Made by a program: the position numbers and the translations under genes
Notes under the pieces: model-generated
Databases searched by the model: none
Told to the model about the DNA's origin: nothing
Seen by the model: the letters and a program-made list of their open reading frames with translations, nothing else
Part shown: positions 17,318-26,423 of the stretch, piece after piece
Position numbering within the stretch: position 1 is the first letter of the stretch
How the letters are laid out: each line of letters starts with the position of its first letter
Source of the DNA: CAYJFG01 sp964369405
GTDB lineage: Bacteria; Bacillota; Clostridia; Oscillospirales; Acutalibacteraceae
Assembly: GCA_964369405.1 (NCBI GenBank)
Contig: CAYJGB010000004.1
Span: 1 to 64,000 of the forward strand
DNA length: 64,000 nt
Direction: 5' to 3'

Positions 17318-19024
17318 ATGAAAAAGAGAATTATTTCAAGTTTATTAGTAATTATGATGTTATTTGCAGTACCTATGGTGTCTGCTTATGCGGCAGAGGG
17401 TACAGACAGTACTAAGAAAATTTACCTTTCTGCTACACAGTTCGGTTGGGAAAATGCAAGCGCTTATTTCTGGAGTGATGACAATACATCATTTATGTCT
17501 TTCCCTGGTAAAGAAATGAGTTTACAAGACGGATTATTTACAGTAGATGCTCCAAGCCAAGCTACTAAAGTAATTTTTAGCACACAAACAGATAAAGGCC
17601 GTATTCAAACAGGAACAATTAGTTTAGTTGATGGCAAACCAGAATATAACTTTACTATGAAAGATTCAAATAACGTTTACTTTGGCGAATGGGTTGAGTT
17701 ATCTCAAACTTACACAAAATCAGGTTATGTTGAAGAAAACAATGTAGCAGTTGAAGGCGTAAAAGTACAAGTATTATCAGGCGATACAGTAATTGCTGAA
17801 GATATAACTAATAACGATGGTCACTTTAACGTATCTTGCCCAGAAGGCGAATACAACATTACTTTCACTAAAGATGGCTACCAAACAACAACAACAACTT
17901 TCAGCGTAAGTGCTGCAAACTACGGCGAAGCTAACGAATACGAATTAGTTAAAGCTGAAACAGTACAAACTTACACAAAATCAGGTTACGTTGAAGAAAA
18001 CAATGTATCAATTGCTGGTGTTAACGTAGAAGTATTAAGTGGTGCAACAGTAGTAGCTACTGACGTAACTAGCAAAGATGGACACTTCAGTGTTTCTTGC
18101 CCAGAAGGTTATTACACATTAAAATTAACAAAAGATGGATATCATACAGCAACATTTGATTTTAACGTAAGCTCAGCTAACTACGGTGAAGCAAACGAAT
18201 ACGAACTAGTTAAAGCAGATACTTATACAAAATCAGGATATCTTGTATCAAACAGCACTCCAATTACTAATGCAGAGGTTGAATTATATGACGAGTTCTT
18301 TACATTAGTAGATACAACAACTACTGGCAAAGATGGACATTTCAGTTTTTCATGCCAAGAAGGCGAATACACAGTTAAATTTATAAAAGACGGATACCAA
18401 ACAACAACAAGTGAATTTGATGTAGCTGCAGCTAGCTATGGCGAAGCAAACGAATATTATATGCTAAAAGTAAATGATACAGCATCAGCAGGAACAGTTA
18501 CTGGTTATGTTGAATCAAATAACTATCCAGTAGAAAACGCTACAGTAACATTAAAACAAGATAACAAAACAATCGGTTCAGTAAATACTAACAAAGATGG
18601 ATATTTCAGCTTTGAAGCAATCGATGGAGATTATCAAATAGTAGTTTCACACAATGATTACAACACATCTTCAACAGATGTAACAGTTTCAGAATACAAT
18701 CACGAAGCACTTTTCATAGATTTAGAAATTAGAATGATAACAATTGGCTTAGACGCTTCAAGTGCTAATTGGGATACAGCAAGTGTATACTACTGGAATT
18801 CATATTTCGGTGAAATGACACAATGGCCTGGAACAAAAATGGAAAAACAAGATGGAAACTTTTTCTTAGTTGAAATTCCAGCAAATGCAACAAATGTAAT
18901 ATTTACAAACGGAACAACACAAACAGTTGATTTAACAGTTAACCACGATACACCATGCTTTGAATTAAATACAAAAAATGATGCTGGTCAATATACAGGT
19001 GACTGGACAAAAACTAGAGAATAA
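17318..19024 (+). CDS. Secreted non-catalytic protein with two starch-binding-like modules and four carboxypeptidase-regulatory-like repeats
   Basis: 568 residues. A signal peptide (about 1-26, ending AYAA) is followed by a CBM26-like module (about 30-130, with Tyr/Trp-rich strands and FPGKEM). Then come four repeats of about 75-85 residues, each with a SGYV-type start, a DGHFS or DGYFS turn and a GEYNITFTKDGY-type strand, as in CarbopepD_reg/SpaA-type beta sandwiches. The C-terminus is a second CBM26-like module (about 470-568, WPGTKM and VIFTNGTTQTVDL). No catalytic domain, dockerin, anchor or sorting signal is visible. It is probably a released or surface-associated starch-binding protein. 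ATG 17318 has a clean AAAGGAG site; an upstream frame start lies beyond the promoter. Confidence 0.88.
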   Translation: MKKRIISSLLVIMMLFAVPMVSAYAAEGTDSTKKIYLSATQFGWENASAYFWSDDNTSFMSFPGKEMSLQDGLFTVDAPSQATKVIFSTQTDKGRIQTGTISLVDGKPEYNFTMKDSNNVYFGEWVELSQTYTKSGYVEENNVAVEGVKVQVLSGDTVIAEDITNNDGHFNVSCPEGEYNITFTKDGYQTTTTTFSVSAANYGEANEYELVKAETVQTYTKSGYVEENNVSIAGVNVEVLSGATVVATDVTSKDGHFSVSCPEGYYTLKLTKDGYHTATFDFNVSSANYGEANEYELVKADTYTKSGYLVSNSTPITNAEVELYDEFFTLVDTTTTGKDGHFSFSCQEGEYTVKFIKDGYQTTTSEFDVAAASYGEANEYYMLKVNDTASAGTVTGYVESNNYPVENATVTLKQDNKTIGSVNTNKDGYFSFEAIDGDYQIVVSHNDYNTSSTDVTVSEYNHEALFIDLEIRMITIGLDASSANWDTASVYYWNSYFGEMTQWPGTKMEKQDGNFFLVEIPANATNVIFTNGTTQTVDLTVNHDTPCFELNTKNDAGQYTGDWTKTRE

Positions 19025-19056
19025 TACTGATTACTTCTTAAATTTAATTTAATTAA

Positions 19057-19106
19057 AAAAACACTTCCGATTAGACAAGTATGTCTAATCTGGAGGTGTT
19101 TTTGTT
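19057..19106 (+). terminator. Terminator of the starch-binding protein gene
   Basis: Long stem of about 18 bp with one bulge (aaacacttccgattagac / gtctaatctggaggtgttt) followed by a T run. Confidence 0.87.
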
Positions 19107-19140
19107 TGTAGCAAGTTTAAGATATAAATATAAAACATGG

Positions 19141-19299
19141 GGCTGTCTCATTTAGCGAATTGTTCGTCATATTATATAAGTCCGTTGTAGGTGCGAAATC
19201 CATTTTCGCCCGAAATACATCAAATACACAAAAAAACGGGAGCATATGGAATGCCCCCTACAAATACTTGTTAATATTAACATTCGTGCGACCAGCTCC
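19141..19299 (-). mobile_element. MITE-like element (family 1, copy B)
   Basis: Starts GGCTGTCTCA and ends near tgcgaccagctcc. It contains the gcgaaatcc...ttcgccc palindrome, the gggagcatatggaatgcccc palindrome and the ttaatattaaca block, in reverse orientation to the 54.8-kb copy. Its ends have decayed. Confidence 0.75.
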
Positions 19300-19316
19300 A
19301 TTATATTGGAAAAAAT

Positions 19317-20066
19317 CTATTTACAAATTTTTTTCCAGCAATCTTCACTTATTATTCTAATAAGCATCATTAAGCCACTTCGGTCTGCTACATTATATCC
19401 GTTTACTATTCGTTTTTCGCCCCAATAACAGACTTGTCCGTCACATATTTCGCTAATTGAATTTTTGCCGAAATGTGTTATACAATATACATCAATTTCT
19501 CGCTCTTTAGCTTTTTTTGCTATATTTATAAGCCTTGGTGTCGAACCAGATGAGCTTAATATTAATATTAAATCGCCTTTTTTGCAGTGGTTGGCAGCAT
19601 ATTCCAAATCGTGAATTTGAGCATAACTTTCTACAGTTCTATCTAAGCATCTAAAATATTTTGCAAACAATTCGCAGAAGAAAACAGATTCTCCCATACC
19701 TACAAAAAGAATTTTGTTAGCATTAATCATAACATTTATAAGATTATCTAATGATTGGTCATCTATCACATCTAGTGTTTTAATTATGTTACGTGGAAGT
19801 TTTTCTAAAATGTTATTTTCTACAGTTTTTGTATCATTTAAATTAACATCTTTTTGCAAAGAGAATTTTAATTCAGAAAAACCACTATAACCTAATTTTT
19901 TAGCAGTTCTCATAATTGCATTAGGAGATATGTATAATGCATCAGCTATGTTGTGTATTGATAAATTGTGTATGTTACTCCGATTTAATTTTATAAATTC
20001 GATTACACTGTCGTCAGTATCATTTAGTTTGAATTCATGTACATAAACTCTTTTTTCGAATGTCAT
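19317..20066 (-). CDS. MurR/RpiR family transcriptional regulator
   Basis: 249 residues. The N-terminal HTH_6 domain (about 1-75) contains NIADALYISPNAIMRTAKKLGYSGFSELKF, the typical RpiR recognition region. The C-terminal SIS domain (about 105-235) has FVGMGESVFF and LILSSSGSTPRLI, which bind a phosphosugar. Such proteins control sugar catabolic genes in response to a phosphorylated sugar. ATG 20066 is chosen because an upstream TTG lies within the GAGGAGGTG ribosome binding site. The nearest sugar gene on the same strand is the GH13 enzyme at 21.1 kb, but the target is not shown. Confidence 0.9.
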   Translation of the reverse strand: MTFEKRVYVHEFKLNDTDDSVIEFIKLNRSNIHNLSIHNIADALYISPNAIMRTAKKLGYSGFSELKFSLQKDVNLNDTKTVENNILEKLPRNIIKTLDVIDDQSLDNLINVMINANKILFVGMGESVFFCELFAKYFRCLDRTVESYAQIHDLEYAANHCKKGDLILILSSSGSTPRLINIAKKAKEREIDVYCITHFGKNSISEICDGQVCYWGEKRIVNGYNVADRSGLMMLIRIISEDCWKKICK

Positions 20067-20320
20067 AATTACACACCTCCTCAAGGTAAAAATATTATTT
20101 GTACTATTATTATAACACTAAATAATTAAAAAAGAAATAGATTTTATACAACATAGCTAAATATTTTTATTGTTACACAAAGTTATTATATATGTTGTGT
20201 AATCTTTATACCTTGTGAAGTGAGAAGGACTTCTTTATGTGTGTTTTAACGAAAAAATATAATTATTATAAGAAATTTTTGCAAAATGCTTTTTTGCAGA
20301 TGGAAATTTTTCTTCATACT

Positions 20321-20356
20321 CCAAACGTAATAACATAAAAGTTTTACCCAATTTTT
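20321..20356 (+). repeat. Short copy of modular repeat (family 2)
   Basis: aaacgtaataacataaaagttttacccaatttt matches the family core with few changes. The stretch 20067-20320 is otherwise AT-rich and holds the upstream region of the RpiR gene; no gene is seen. Confidence 0.6.
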
Positions 20357-20381
20357 ATGTAATTTGATTGGATTTTATGAT

Positions 20382-20822
20382 TTACTCTACATCTAGCACC
20401 ATTATAATATGTGGTAAACCATCGACTAAAAACTCATCGGAACATTTAACAAATCCGACTTTTTCATATAACTTAATTGCATATGTTTGTGCCTCTATTC
20501 TTATTTTTTGTGCATCAAACTTACTTTTTGCAACATCTATACCTTTAAACAAAAGCTTTGTTCCAAGCCCACATCTGCGTTTTAAAGATATTACTCTGCC
20601 TAGTGAAACATCTTCAAAAGTAGCTCCTTTTGGTAGAACTCTTAAATATGCATATATGCCGTCATTATCTTTTAAATATACGTGATATGCAACTTTATCA
20701 GCATTATCAATATCTTGATACGGGCAATTCTGCTCTACAACAAATACGCTGTTTCGTAATTTGTATATTTCAAATAATTCTTGTGTAGTTAATTGGTCGA
20801 AGTGCTTTATAATATAATCCAT
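20382..20822 (-). CDS. GNAT N-acetyltransferase, ElaA family
   Basis: 146 residues, the typical ElaA length. The N-terminus LYKLR-like EIYKLRNSVFVVEQNCPYQDIDNAD is the hallmark of ElaA proteins. The acetyl-CoA site appears as RVISLKRRCGLGTKLL (a variant of the R/Q-x-x-G-x-G/A loop), and the end VDGLPHIIMVL matches the family's DGIPHIGM motif. The acceptor substrate is unknown. An AAGGATAA site lies upstream of the ATG. Confidence 0.88.
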   Translation of the reverse strand: MDYIIKHFDQLTTQELFEIYKLRNSVFVVEQNCPYQDIDNADKVAYHVYLKDNDGIYAYLRVLPKGATFEDVSLGRVISLKRRCGLGTKLLFKGIDVAKSKFDAQKIRIEAQTYAIKLYEKVGFVKCSDEFLVDGLPHIIMVLDVE

Positions 20823-20867
20823 AATTTATTTATCCTTACTTATTTATTTTATTAATATTACTATAGA

Positions 20868-21070
20868 TGCTGCCGCACTAATGTTAATAGTACCAAATTT
20901 TTGTAGAGGGTAAAATTCCATATGCTTCCGTTAATTTTGCAGAAAAATAGAAACGCTAATTATTATTCTATTTTACATTGTGCTGTATATAAAAACAACG
21001 CGCGAAAATGGATTTTGCCCCTACAACTGGATTGTATAATATGACGAATAATTTTCTAAAGGCGACAGCC
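20868..21070 (+). mobile_element. MITE-like element (family 1, copy C)
   Basis: About 200 bp. Starts gctgccgcactaatgttaat and ends tttctaaaggcgacagcc, giving the inverted ends of the family. The interior has the attccatatgct palindrome (decayed) and a block around gcgaaaatggattttgcccc. It carries extra sequence relative to the 159-bp copy F. Confidence 0.72.
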
Positions 21071-21088
21071 CCGTTCTTAGATGTAAAA

Positions 21089-21122
21089 ATATCGAGAGAA
21101 TATTATATCCTCCCGATAAAAT
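21089..21122 (-). terminator. Terminator of the GH13 gene
   Basis: On the minus strand a 9-bp stem (tatcgggag / ctctcgata, one G-U pair) is followed by a T run. Confidence 0.7.
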
Positions 21123-21133
21123 TTATAGCTATC

Positions 21134-22681
21134 TTAATTTAATTGTAACAATATAAATGACTTTTTGCCTATTGTTAGCTTTTTGTCTTCTACTTTGCCT
21201 TGTCCTAATTTGTATACCTCTTTTGCTACAGATAATTCAAAATCAATACTTTCTTCTTTATCTGATGGGTTTACTGCTATTACAAAGTTTCCTCTTTTGT
21301 ATACAAATGGATATTTGTTTTTCTTTGCATATAGTATTTCTAAATCTCCGTCTGTTCCTAAATCATCATTTGCATTTCTTATTGCTATAATGTTTTTAAC
21401 ATTGTTATATATGCTGTTTTCGTCATTCTCTTGGTCTGCTACTGTCGGTGCGTTTTCACTCTCATCTACTGGTAAGTATATATCTTTTGCATCTGCTGTA
21501 GAAAATCCTTTGTTTTTATCATTGTTCCACTGCATTGGTGTTCGTGTTCCTGTTCTTGCAAATCCACCTTCTTTACTCACTAATCCTTCCATATATTTCA
21601 TACCTATTTCGTCACCGTAATATAAGAAAGGTACTCCTGGTAATGTGAATATTGTACAATGTGCAAGCTTTATTTCTTCTTGTGTCATTGTTTTTGTAAG
21701 TCTTGGTGTGTCGTGGTTACATGTTATAAAACTTATATATCCATTATCTTTTGATTTTTCGTAGCCCTCAAGATACTCTTCTGTAAATAATGTTATATCT
21801 CCATTACCTTTAAAGAAACTTAAATCTTTTTTACTCTCTCTATCAATATATCTAAATAATACGTTGTATCCGTTTTTGTAGTGGTCTAGGTAGAAATCAG
21901 CGTGAAATCCTGCGTTGTTAATTGCTCTCTCAGGATTACACCACTCAGCTACTAACGCTGCTTCTGGGTAATCTTTGTCAAGCATTGCTCTAATGCCTTT
22001 CCATATCTTAGCTGTTTGTACTTTGTCATCTTCGTTTTTTACTAGAGAGTCAGCCATATCTACTCTAAATCCGTCACAGCCTCTGTCTAGCCAAAATCTC
22101 ATTATATCTTTTAACGCTTCTACTGTTTTTAGACAGTCTGGGTGGTCGCATGGTAATTGCCAATTTGGATGTGTTATTTTAGCAAATCCAAAATTAAGTG
22201 CTGGTTGCGAACTAAAGAAATTAACCATATAGTTTGCATCTTTATCTGTTATACCACATATTAACTTGTATTCTGGTGGTGCTTCCCATACGCTGTCTGT
22301 CCATATATATCTGTTAGTAAGCTCGTTTTTCTCTGGTTGCTTACTTTGTGTAAACCAGTCGTTTTGGTCAGATGTATGTCCTGGTACTAAATCTAAGATA
22401 ATTCTCATATCTTTTTCGTGAGCTACTTTAAACAAGTTTTCTAAATCTTCGTTTGTGCCATATCTTTCTGCCACTTTTTTGTAATCTCTTACATCGTATC
22501 CACCGTCCATAAAAGGTGAGTCGTAACATGGGTTTAGCCAAATTGCATTACAACCTAAACTTTTAATATAGTCTAGTTTCCCTGTAAGCCCTACTAAATC
22601 TCCTATTCCGTCTGCATTTGAGTCACAAAACGACTGTGGATACACCTCATAAAACACTGAATTTTTTAACCATTTTGGCAT
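21134..22681 (-). CDS. Cytoplasmic GH13 alpha-glucosidase / oligosaccharide hydrolase
   Basis: 515 residues without a signal peptide. GH13 motifs run in order: VFYEVYPQSFCDSNADGIGDL near the start, DLVPGHTSDQ, nucleophile Asp in DGFRVDMADS, acid/base Glu in LVAEWCNP, and CNHDTPR. The sequence looks like the oligo-1,6-glucosidase/alpha-glucosidase/trehalose-synthase group, acting on short oligosaccharides inside the cell. Exact bond specificity cannot be fixed from motifs. It would degrade products released by the two pullulanases. An AAGGAGACG site precedes the ATG. Confidence 0.9.
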   Translation of the reverse strand: MPKWLKNSVFYEVYPQSFCDSNADGIGDLVGLTGKLDYIKSLGCNAIWLNPCYDSPFMDGGYDVRDYKKVAERYGTNEDLENLFKVAHEKDMRIILDLVPGHTSDQNDWFTQSKQPEKNELTNRYIWTDSVWEAPPEYKLICGITDKDANYMVNFFSSQPALNFGFAKITHPNWQLPCDHPDCLKTVEALKDIMRFWLDRGCDGFRVDMADSLVKNEDDKVQTAKIWKGIRAMLDKDYPEAALVAEWCNPERAINNAGFHADFYLDHYKNGYNVLFRYIDRESKKDLSFFKGNGDITLFTEEYLEGYEKSKDNGYISFITCNHDTPRLTKTMTQEEIKLAHCTIFTLPGVPFLYYGDEIGMKYMEGLVSKEGGFARTGTRTPMQWNNDKNKGFSTADAKDIYLPVDESENAPTVADQENDENSIYNNVKNIIAIRNANDDLGTDGDLEILYAKKNKYPFVYKRGNFVIAVNPSDKEESIDFELSVAKEVYKLGQGKVEDKKLTIGKKSFILLQLN

Positions 22682-22807
22682 ATTAATCGTCTCCTTAAAT
22701 TTTGATTTTTGATTACTTTTATTATATCATGTGATTATTTAATTGTACATATCTAATTTGTAACGTTATATTAATTATCTACATAAAATATATAAACATT
22801 TAAAATT

Positions 22808-23602
22808 TTACTTCAATAAATTCTGTGCGTTTTCGTATAGCACTTTGTTTTTGATATTATCACTTATATCTAGCTCCATAAATCTTTTTACTACTCTTTC
22901 TTGACTGTCCCATGGAGAGTCTGTTCCAAATAGTATATGAGAACTATCCATTTTGCTATATATTTGAGCAAGTTTTTTGTTATCCATCTTATCTATAGAA
23001 TAACTTGTATCAATATATATTTCTTCTTTTCCAAGTAAATATTCCTCAAATTCGTCGAGGTACTTATATCCACCTGAATGAGCACATACAATCTTTGCAC
23101 CTTTTAAGTTATCTAAAACGCTTGCAAGTCTTTTTGGTGTGCTTCTTTGCAAGTTTGGAAATGATACATCATACCCACAATGGATTGTGATAATCAATCC
23201 AAGTTGCGTTGCAAACTGCATAAGCTCAACCATTTTAGGGTCATCAATAAAAACTCTTTGGAAATCTGGGTGTAGCTTAATTCCTTTAATAGAAGCGTTT
23301 TTTAGCTTGATTAATTCATTTTTATAGTCGTCATAATCTGGGTGAGCACTACCAAAAGAAATAAAAGATAAATCTTTGTCGTTTTCAATAGCAACCTGAT
23401 TAATTGTTTTAGTGTTTTCTGGTTTAACAGCTATCGGCAGTAAAACACTTTTTTTAATACCGGCTTTTTTCATAGATAGCTTAATATCATCATTAGTGCC
23501 ATTTAAAAAAGCTTTATCATGGCTAGAATTTTCTAATGCTTTTATTGCAATGGGCGCAATAGAGTTAGGGAAAGTGTGTGTATGAAAATCAATAATATAC
23601 AT
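22808..23602 (-). CDS. Amidohydrolase-2 family TIM-barrel metal hydrolase
   Basis: 264 residues. Metal-binding signature: IDFHTHTFP at residues 4-12, GIKLHPDFQ (His), IIIHCGY-type LIITIHCGYD (His), IVCAHSGG, and LFGTDSPW (Asp). This is the Amidohydro_2 family, which includes decarboxylases and hydrolases; the substrate is unknown. ATG 23602 is preferred because an AAGGAG site is well placed upstream and the ten extra residues of the longer frame precede the conserved start. It is transcribed divergently from mecA. Confidence 0.85.
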   Translation of the reverse strand: MYIIDFHTHTFPNSIAPIAIKALENSSHDKAFLNGTNDDIKLSMKKAGIKKSVLLPIAVKPENTKTINQVAIENDKDLSFISFGSAHPDYDDYKNELIKLKNASIKGIKLHPDFQRVFIDDPKMVELMQFATQLGLIITIHCGYDVSFPNLQRSTPKRLASVLDNLKGAKIVCAHSGGYKYLDEFEEYLLGKEEIYIDTSYSIDKMDNKKLAQIYSKMDSSHILFGTDSPWDSQERVVKRFMELDISDNIKNKVLYENAQNLLK

Positions 23603-23711
23603 AAAAAATAAACTCCTTAATAAACTAAGCAAACAATAACATAAGTCTTATAGTATGTCAATGAATAAAATGTAAATAATTAAAAATTTTTTTGATGAGG
23701 TGTTTTATATT

Positions 23712-24296
23712 ATGATGATAGAAAAAATAGATGTATCACACCTAGTAATCATGTTAAGTGCAGAGGATATGGAGATATTTTCACTTGACTATAAGATAAT
23801 GGAGATGTCAGATGAAAATTCCAGAAAGATAATAAAGAGGTTATTGAATATAGCGATAAAAAGAACTGGATGTAGTACAGATAATAAAAAAATGATAATA
23901 GAAGCATTTGAGTTTGACGGAGGGTGTATATTTTTAGTTACATTAAAAGAGAAAAAGAAAGCAGAAAAGAAGATATATAGAATAAAAAAAGAGTGGGAGA
24001 AGGTAGCATATATTTTTGAAACAGTAGATGATATGCTTAGTTGTTTAGAAACGCTATATAAATCAGGGTATGCGCTATATAAAAGCGATGTATATATAAT
24101 GGAGGGGAAATACATATTAATAATAAGCACAAAAAAATATATAGCGATAGCAGCAAGAGTAATACTGAGCGAATATAGTAAAAAGCAGAGTAATGTAGCA
24201 AGTGAAATAAGCAAAGTAAAAGAGTACGGAAAGATAATATCGAAAGAATACGCAATACTTGTGATAGGAGGAACTTTAGCACTAAGGGATATGTAG
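23712..24296 (+). CDS. mecA: Adaptor protein MecA
   Basis: 194 residues. The N-terminus MIEKIDVSHLVIMLSAEDMEI matches the MecA domain that recruits substrates, and the C-terminal half (FETVDDMLSCLETLYKSGY ... KYILII) matches the domain that binds ClpC. MecA delivers proteins such as ComK to ClpCP for degradation in Bacillus; the targets here are unknown. The acidic linker is short and the lysine-rich centre (about 80-95) replaces it. The start is ATG 23712 (23715 also possible), since an upstream GTG lies in the GAGGTG ribosome binding site. Confidence 0.85.
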   Translation: MMIEKIDVSHLVIMLSAEDMEIFSLDYKIMEMSDENSRKIIKRLLNIAIKRTGCSTDNKKMIIEAFEFDGGCIFLVTLKEKKKAEKKIYRIKKEWEKVAYIFETVDDMLSCLETLYKSGYALYKSDVYIMEGKYILIISTKKYIAIAARVILSEYSKKQSNVASEISKVKEYGKIISKEYAILVIGGTLALRDM

Positions 24297-24317
24297 TGAA
24301 ATAATTAACTTTGGCAC

Positions 24318-24350
24318 AATCAAAATGTGATAACATAAAAATTTGAGTTA
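24318..24350. repeat. Fragment of modular repeat (family 2)
   Basis: aaaatgtgataacataaaaatttgagtt matches the family core. It abuts a family 1 element directly downstream. Confidence 0.5.
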
Positions 24351-24364
24351 TTAAAATCAAAAGA

Positions 24365-24530
24365 GGCTGTCGCTTTTAGAAAATTGTTCGTCATATGCTA
24401 TATTATACAAACTTGTTGTAGGGCCGAAATCCATTTTCGCCCGAAATTCTTTAAATTCACGAAAAAAACGGGAGCATATGGAATGCTCCCCTACAAAAAT
24501 TTGGTAATATTAACATTAGTGCGTAAGCCC
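24365..24530 (-). mobile_element. MITE-like element (family 1, copy D)
   Basis: 166 bp, bounded by GGCTGTCGC and gcgtaagcc. Contains ccgaaatccattttcgcccg and the perfect palindrome gggagcatatggaatgctccc, in reverse orientation to copy F. It sits between mecA and the convergent leuCD genes and may end transcription in both directions. Confidence 0.8.
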
Positions 24531-24551
24531 CTTAAATTAGCAATACGCTTA

Positions 24552-25031
24552 TTATGTTATAGATTTAAACAATCCACCTTTTGCTATGATGTTTTGTATA
24601 AACGCTGGGAACGGTTGTGCCTGATACGTTTTCCCTGTTGTTACATTTGTTATTACTCCTGTGTTGTAATCAACTTCTACCTCATCACCACTTTTTATGT
24701 CTTTTGCAGCTTCATCACACTCTAGTATTGGTAATCCTATATTAATTGCATTTCTGTAAAATATTCTTGCAAAGGTTGATGCTATTACACATGATATTCC
24801 ACTAGCTTTTATCGCTATTGGTGCATGCTCTCTTGATGAGCCACATCCAAAGTTTTTCTCTGCTACCATAATATCTCCACTTTTTACGTTGTTGATAAAT
24901 TCTTTATCTATATCTTCCATACAGTGTTTTGCAAGCTCGCTATGTGATGCTGTGTTTAAATATCTTGCTGGGATTATTACGTCTGTATCTACGTTATCTC
25001 CATATTTATGTACTATTCCATGTGCATTCAT
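24552..25031 (-). CDS. leuD: 3-isopropylmalate dehydratase small subunit
   Basis: 159 residues. A swivel domain of the aconitase family: DNVDTDVIIPARYL, the FGCGSSREHAP motif that binds the substrate carboxylate, and FYRNAINIGLPIL. It pairs with LeuC to isomerise 2- and 3-isopropylmalate in leucine biosynthesis. The short length is normal for the clostridial/archaeal type. It follows leuC by 19 bp with an AAGGAG site. leuA and leuB are not in the window. Confidence 0.95.
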   Translation of the reverse strand: MNAHGIVHKYGDNVDTDVIIPARYLNTASHSELAKHCMEDIDKEFINNVKSGDIMVAEKNFGCGSSREHAPIAIKASGISCVIASTFARIFYRNAINIGLPILECDEAAKDIKSGDEVEVDYNTGVITNVTTGKTYQAQPFPAFIQNIIAKGGLFKSIT

Positions 25032-25050
25032 ATTGTGTGTTCTCCTTTAA

Positions 25051-26310
25051 TTATATTTTTGCTGGGTCTGTTATGTATCCTGTTATTGCACTTGCTGCTG
25101 CAACTGCTGGGCTTGATAAGTATACCTCTGACTTAACGTGTCCCATTCTTCCTACAAAGTTTCTGTTTGTTGTTGATATTGCTCTTTCACCCTCTGCTAG
25201 TATTCCCATATGTCCTCCTAGACATGGTCCACAAGTTGGTGTTGATACTACTGCTCCTGCATTTACAAATATCTCGAACAAGCCTTCTTGCATGGCTTCT
25301 AACCATATTTTTTGTGTTCCTGGGAATATAATACATCTCACGTTTTTTGCAAGTTTTTTGCCTTTTAATATTTCTGCTGCTACTCTTAAATCTGTTATTC
25401 TTCCGTTTGTACATGAACCTATTACTACTTGGTCTATTTTTACTTCTCCTACATTATCTATTGTTCTTGTGTTGTCTGGTAAATGTGGGAATGATACTGT
25501 TGATTTTAATGTAGATAAGTCTATATCATAAACTTCATCATACTGTGCATCTTCATCTGCTGTGTATTCTACTGCTGTGCCTATAAATCTTCCGTCTGTA
25601 TATTCTCTTGTTATTTCATCTACTGGGAAAATTCCGTTTTTTGCTCCTGCTTCTATTGCCATATTTGCTATACATAGTCTATCATCTATGTTAAGGTGTT
25701 TTAAACCCTCTCCTACAAATTCCATAGACTTATATAACGCTCCGTCTACACCTATCATACCTATAATATGTAGTATTACGTCTTTACCACTTACATATCC
25801 TTGTGGTTTTCCGATTAAATTAAATTTTATTGCACTTGGAACTTTAAACCACGCTTTACCTGTTATCATTCCTGCTGCCATATCTGTTGAGCCTACTCCT
25901 GTTGAGAATGCTCCTAATGCACCATATGTGCAAGTGTGTGAGTCTGCTCCAATACATAGGCTACCAGGGCCTACAAGTCCTTTTTCTGGTAGTAATGCAT
26001 GCTCTATTCCCATTTCTCCAACATCAAAATAATTTTTGATATCGTATTTATCTGCAAATTGTCTTACTTGCATACATTGTTGAGCAGCTTTTATATCTTT
26101 GTTTGGAGTAAAATGGTCCATTACCATAGCGATTTTAGTGTTATCAAAAACACTGTTAGCATTATTTGCCTCAAACTCGTTTATAGCAACTGGAGAGGTA
26201 ACATCATTACCTAAAACTAAATCTAGGTTAGCCTCTATTAATTGTCCTGCTTCAACTGATTTAAGCCCTGCGTGAGCAGCTAATATTTTTTGTGACATAG
26301 TCATACCCAT
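25051..26310 (-). CDS. leuC: 3-isopropylmalate dehydratase large subunit
   Basis: 419 residues, an aconitase-type [4Fe-4S] enzyme subunit. Cluster ligands are the Cys in GADSHTCTYGALG-type and IGSCTNGR regions and CGPCLGGH (two Cys separated by two residues). MDHFTPNKD holds active-site residues. It matches the homoaconitase-like (HACN) LeuC type, which can also be confused with homoaconitase or citraconate isomerase, but the pairing with leuD supports leucine synthesis. An AGGAGG site precedes the ATG. It is divergent from a Crp/Fnr regulator with a 113-bp shared upstream region. Confidence 0.93.
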   Translation of the reverse strand: MGMTMSQKILAAHAGLKSVEAGQLIEANLDLVLGNDVTSPVAINEFEANNANSVFDNTKIAMVMDHFTPNKDIKAAQQCMQVRQFADKYDIKNYFDVGEMGIEHALLPEKGLVGPGSLCIGADSHTCTYGALGAFSTGVGSTDMAAGMITGKAWFKVPSAIKFNLIGKPQGYVSGKDVILHIIGMIGVDGALYKSMEFVGEGLKHLNIDDRLCIANMAIEAGAKNGIFPVDEITREYTDGRFIGTAVEYTADEDAQYDEVYDIDLSTLKSTVSFPHLPDNTRTIDNVGEVKIDQVVIGSCTNGRITDLRVAAEILKGKKLAKNVRCIIFPGTQKIWLEAMQEGLFEIFVNAGAVVSTPTCGPCLGGHMGILAEGERAISTTNRNFVGRMGHVKSEVYLSSPAVAAASAITGYITDPAKI

Positions 26311-26362
26311 AAGTGTATTCCTCCTAAAAAATTATAAATTCAAATTAATTATCACATAGCGA

Positions 26363-26392
26363 TTGACAAAAGAATGTAAAGTATATTACAAT
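26363..26392 (+). promoter_or_regulatory. Promoter of the Crp/Fnr gene in the leuC divergent region
   Basis: TTGACA (26363-26368), 18-bp spacer, TACAAT (26387-26392), 31 bp before the ATG. Confidence 0.65.
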
Positions 26393-26423
26393 TTAAACAT
26401 ATCTGAACAGGAGATGATGATTT

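Noticed and set aside
24384..25531. Plus-strand open frames across a family 1 repeat and leuCD
   Set aside because: They run opposite to leuD and leuC, which have complete family motifs and ribosome binding sites; no site or recognised domain supports the reverse frames.
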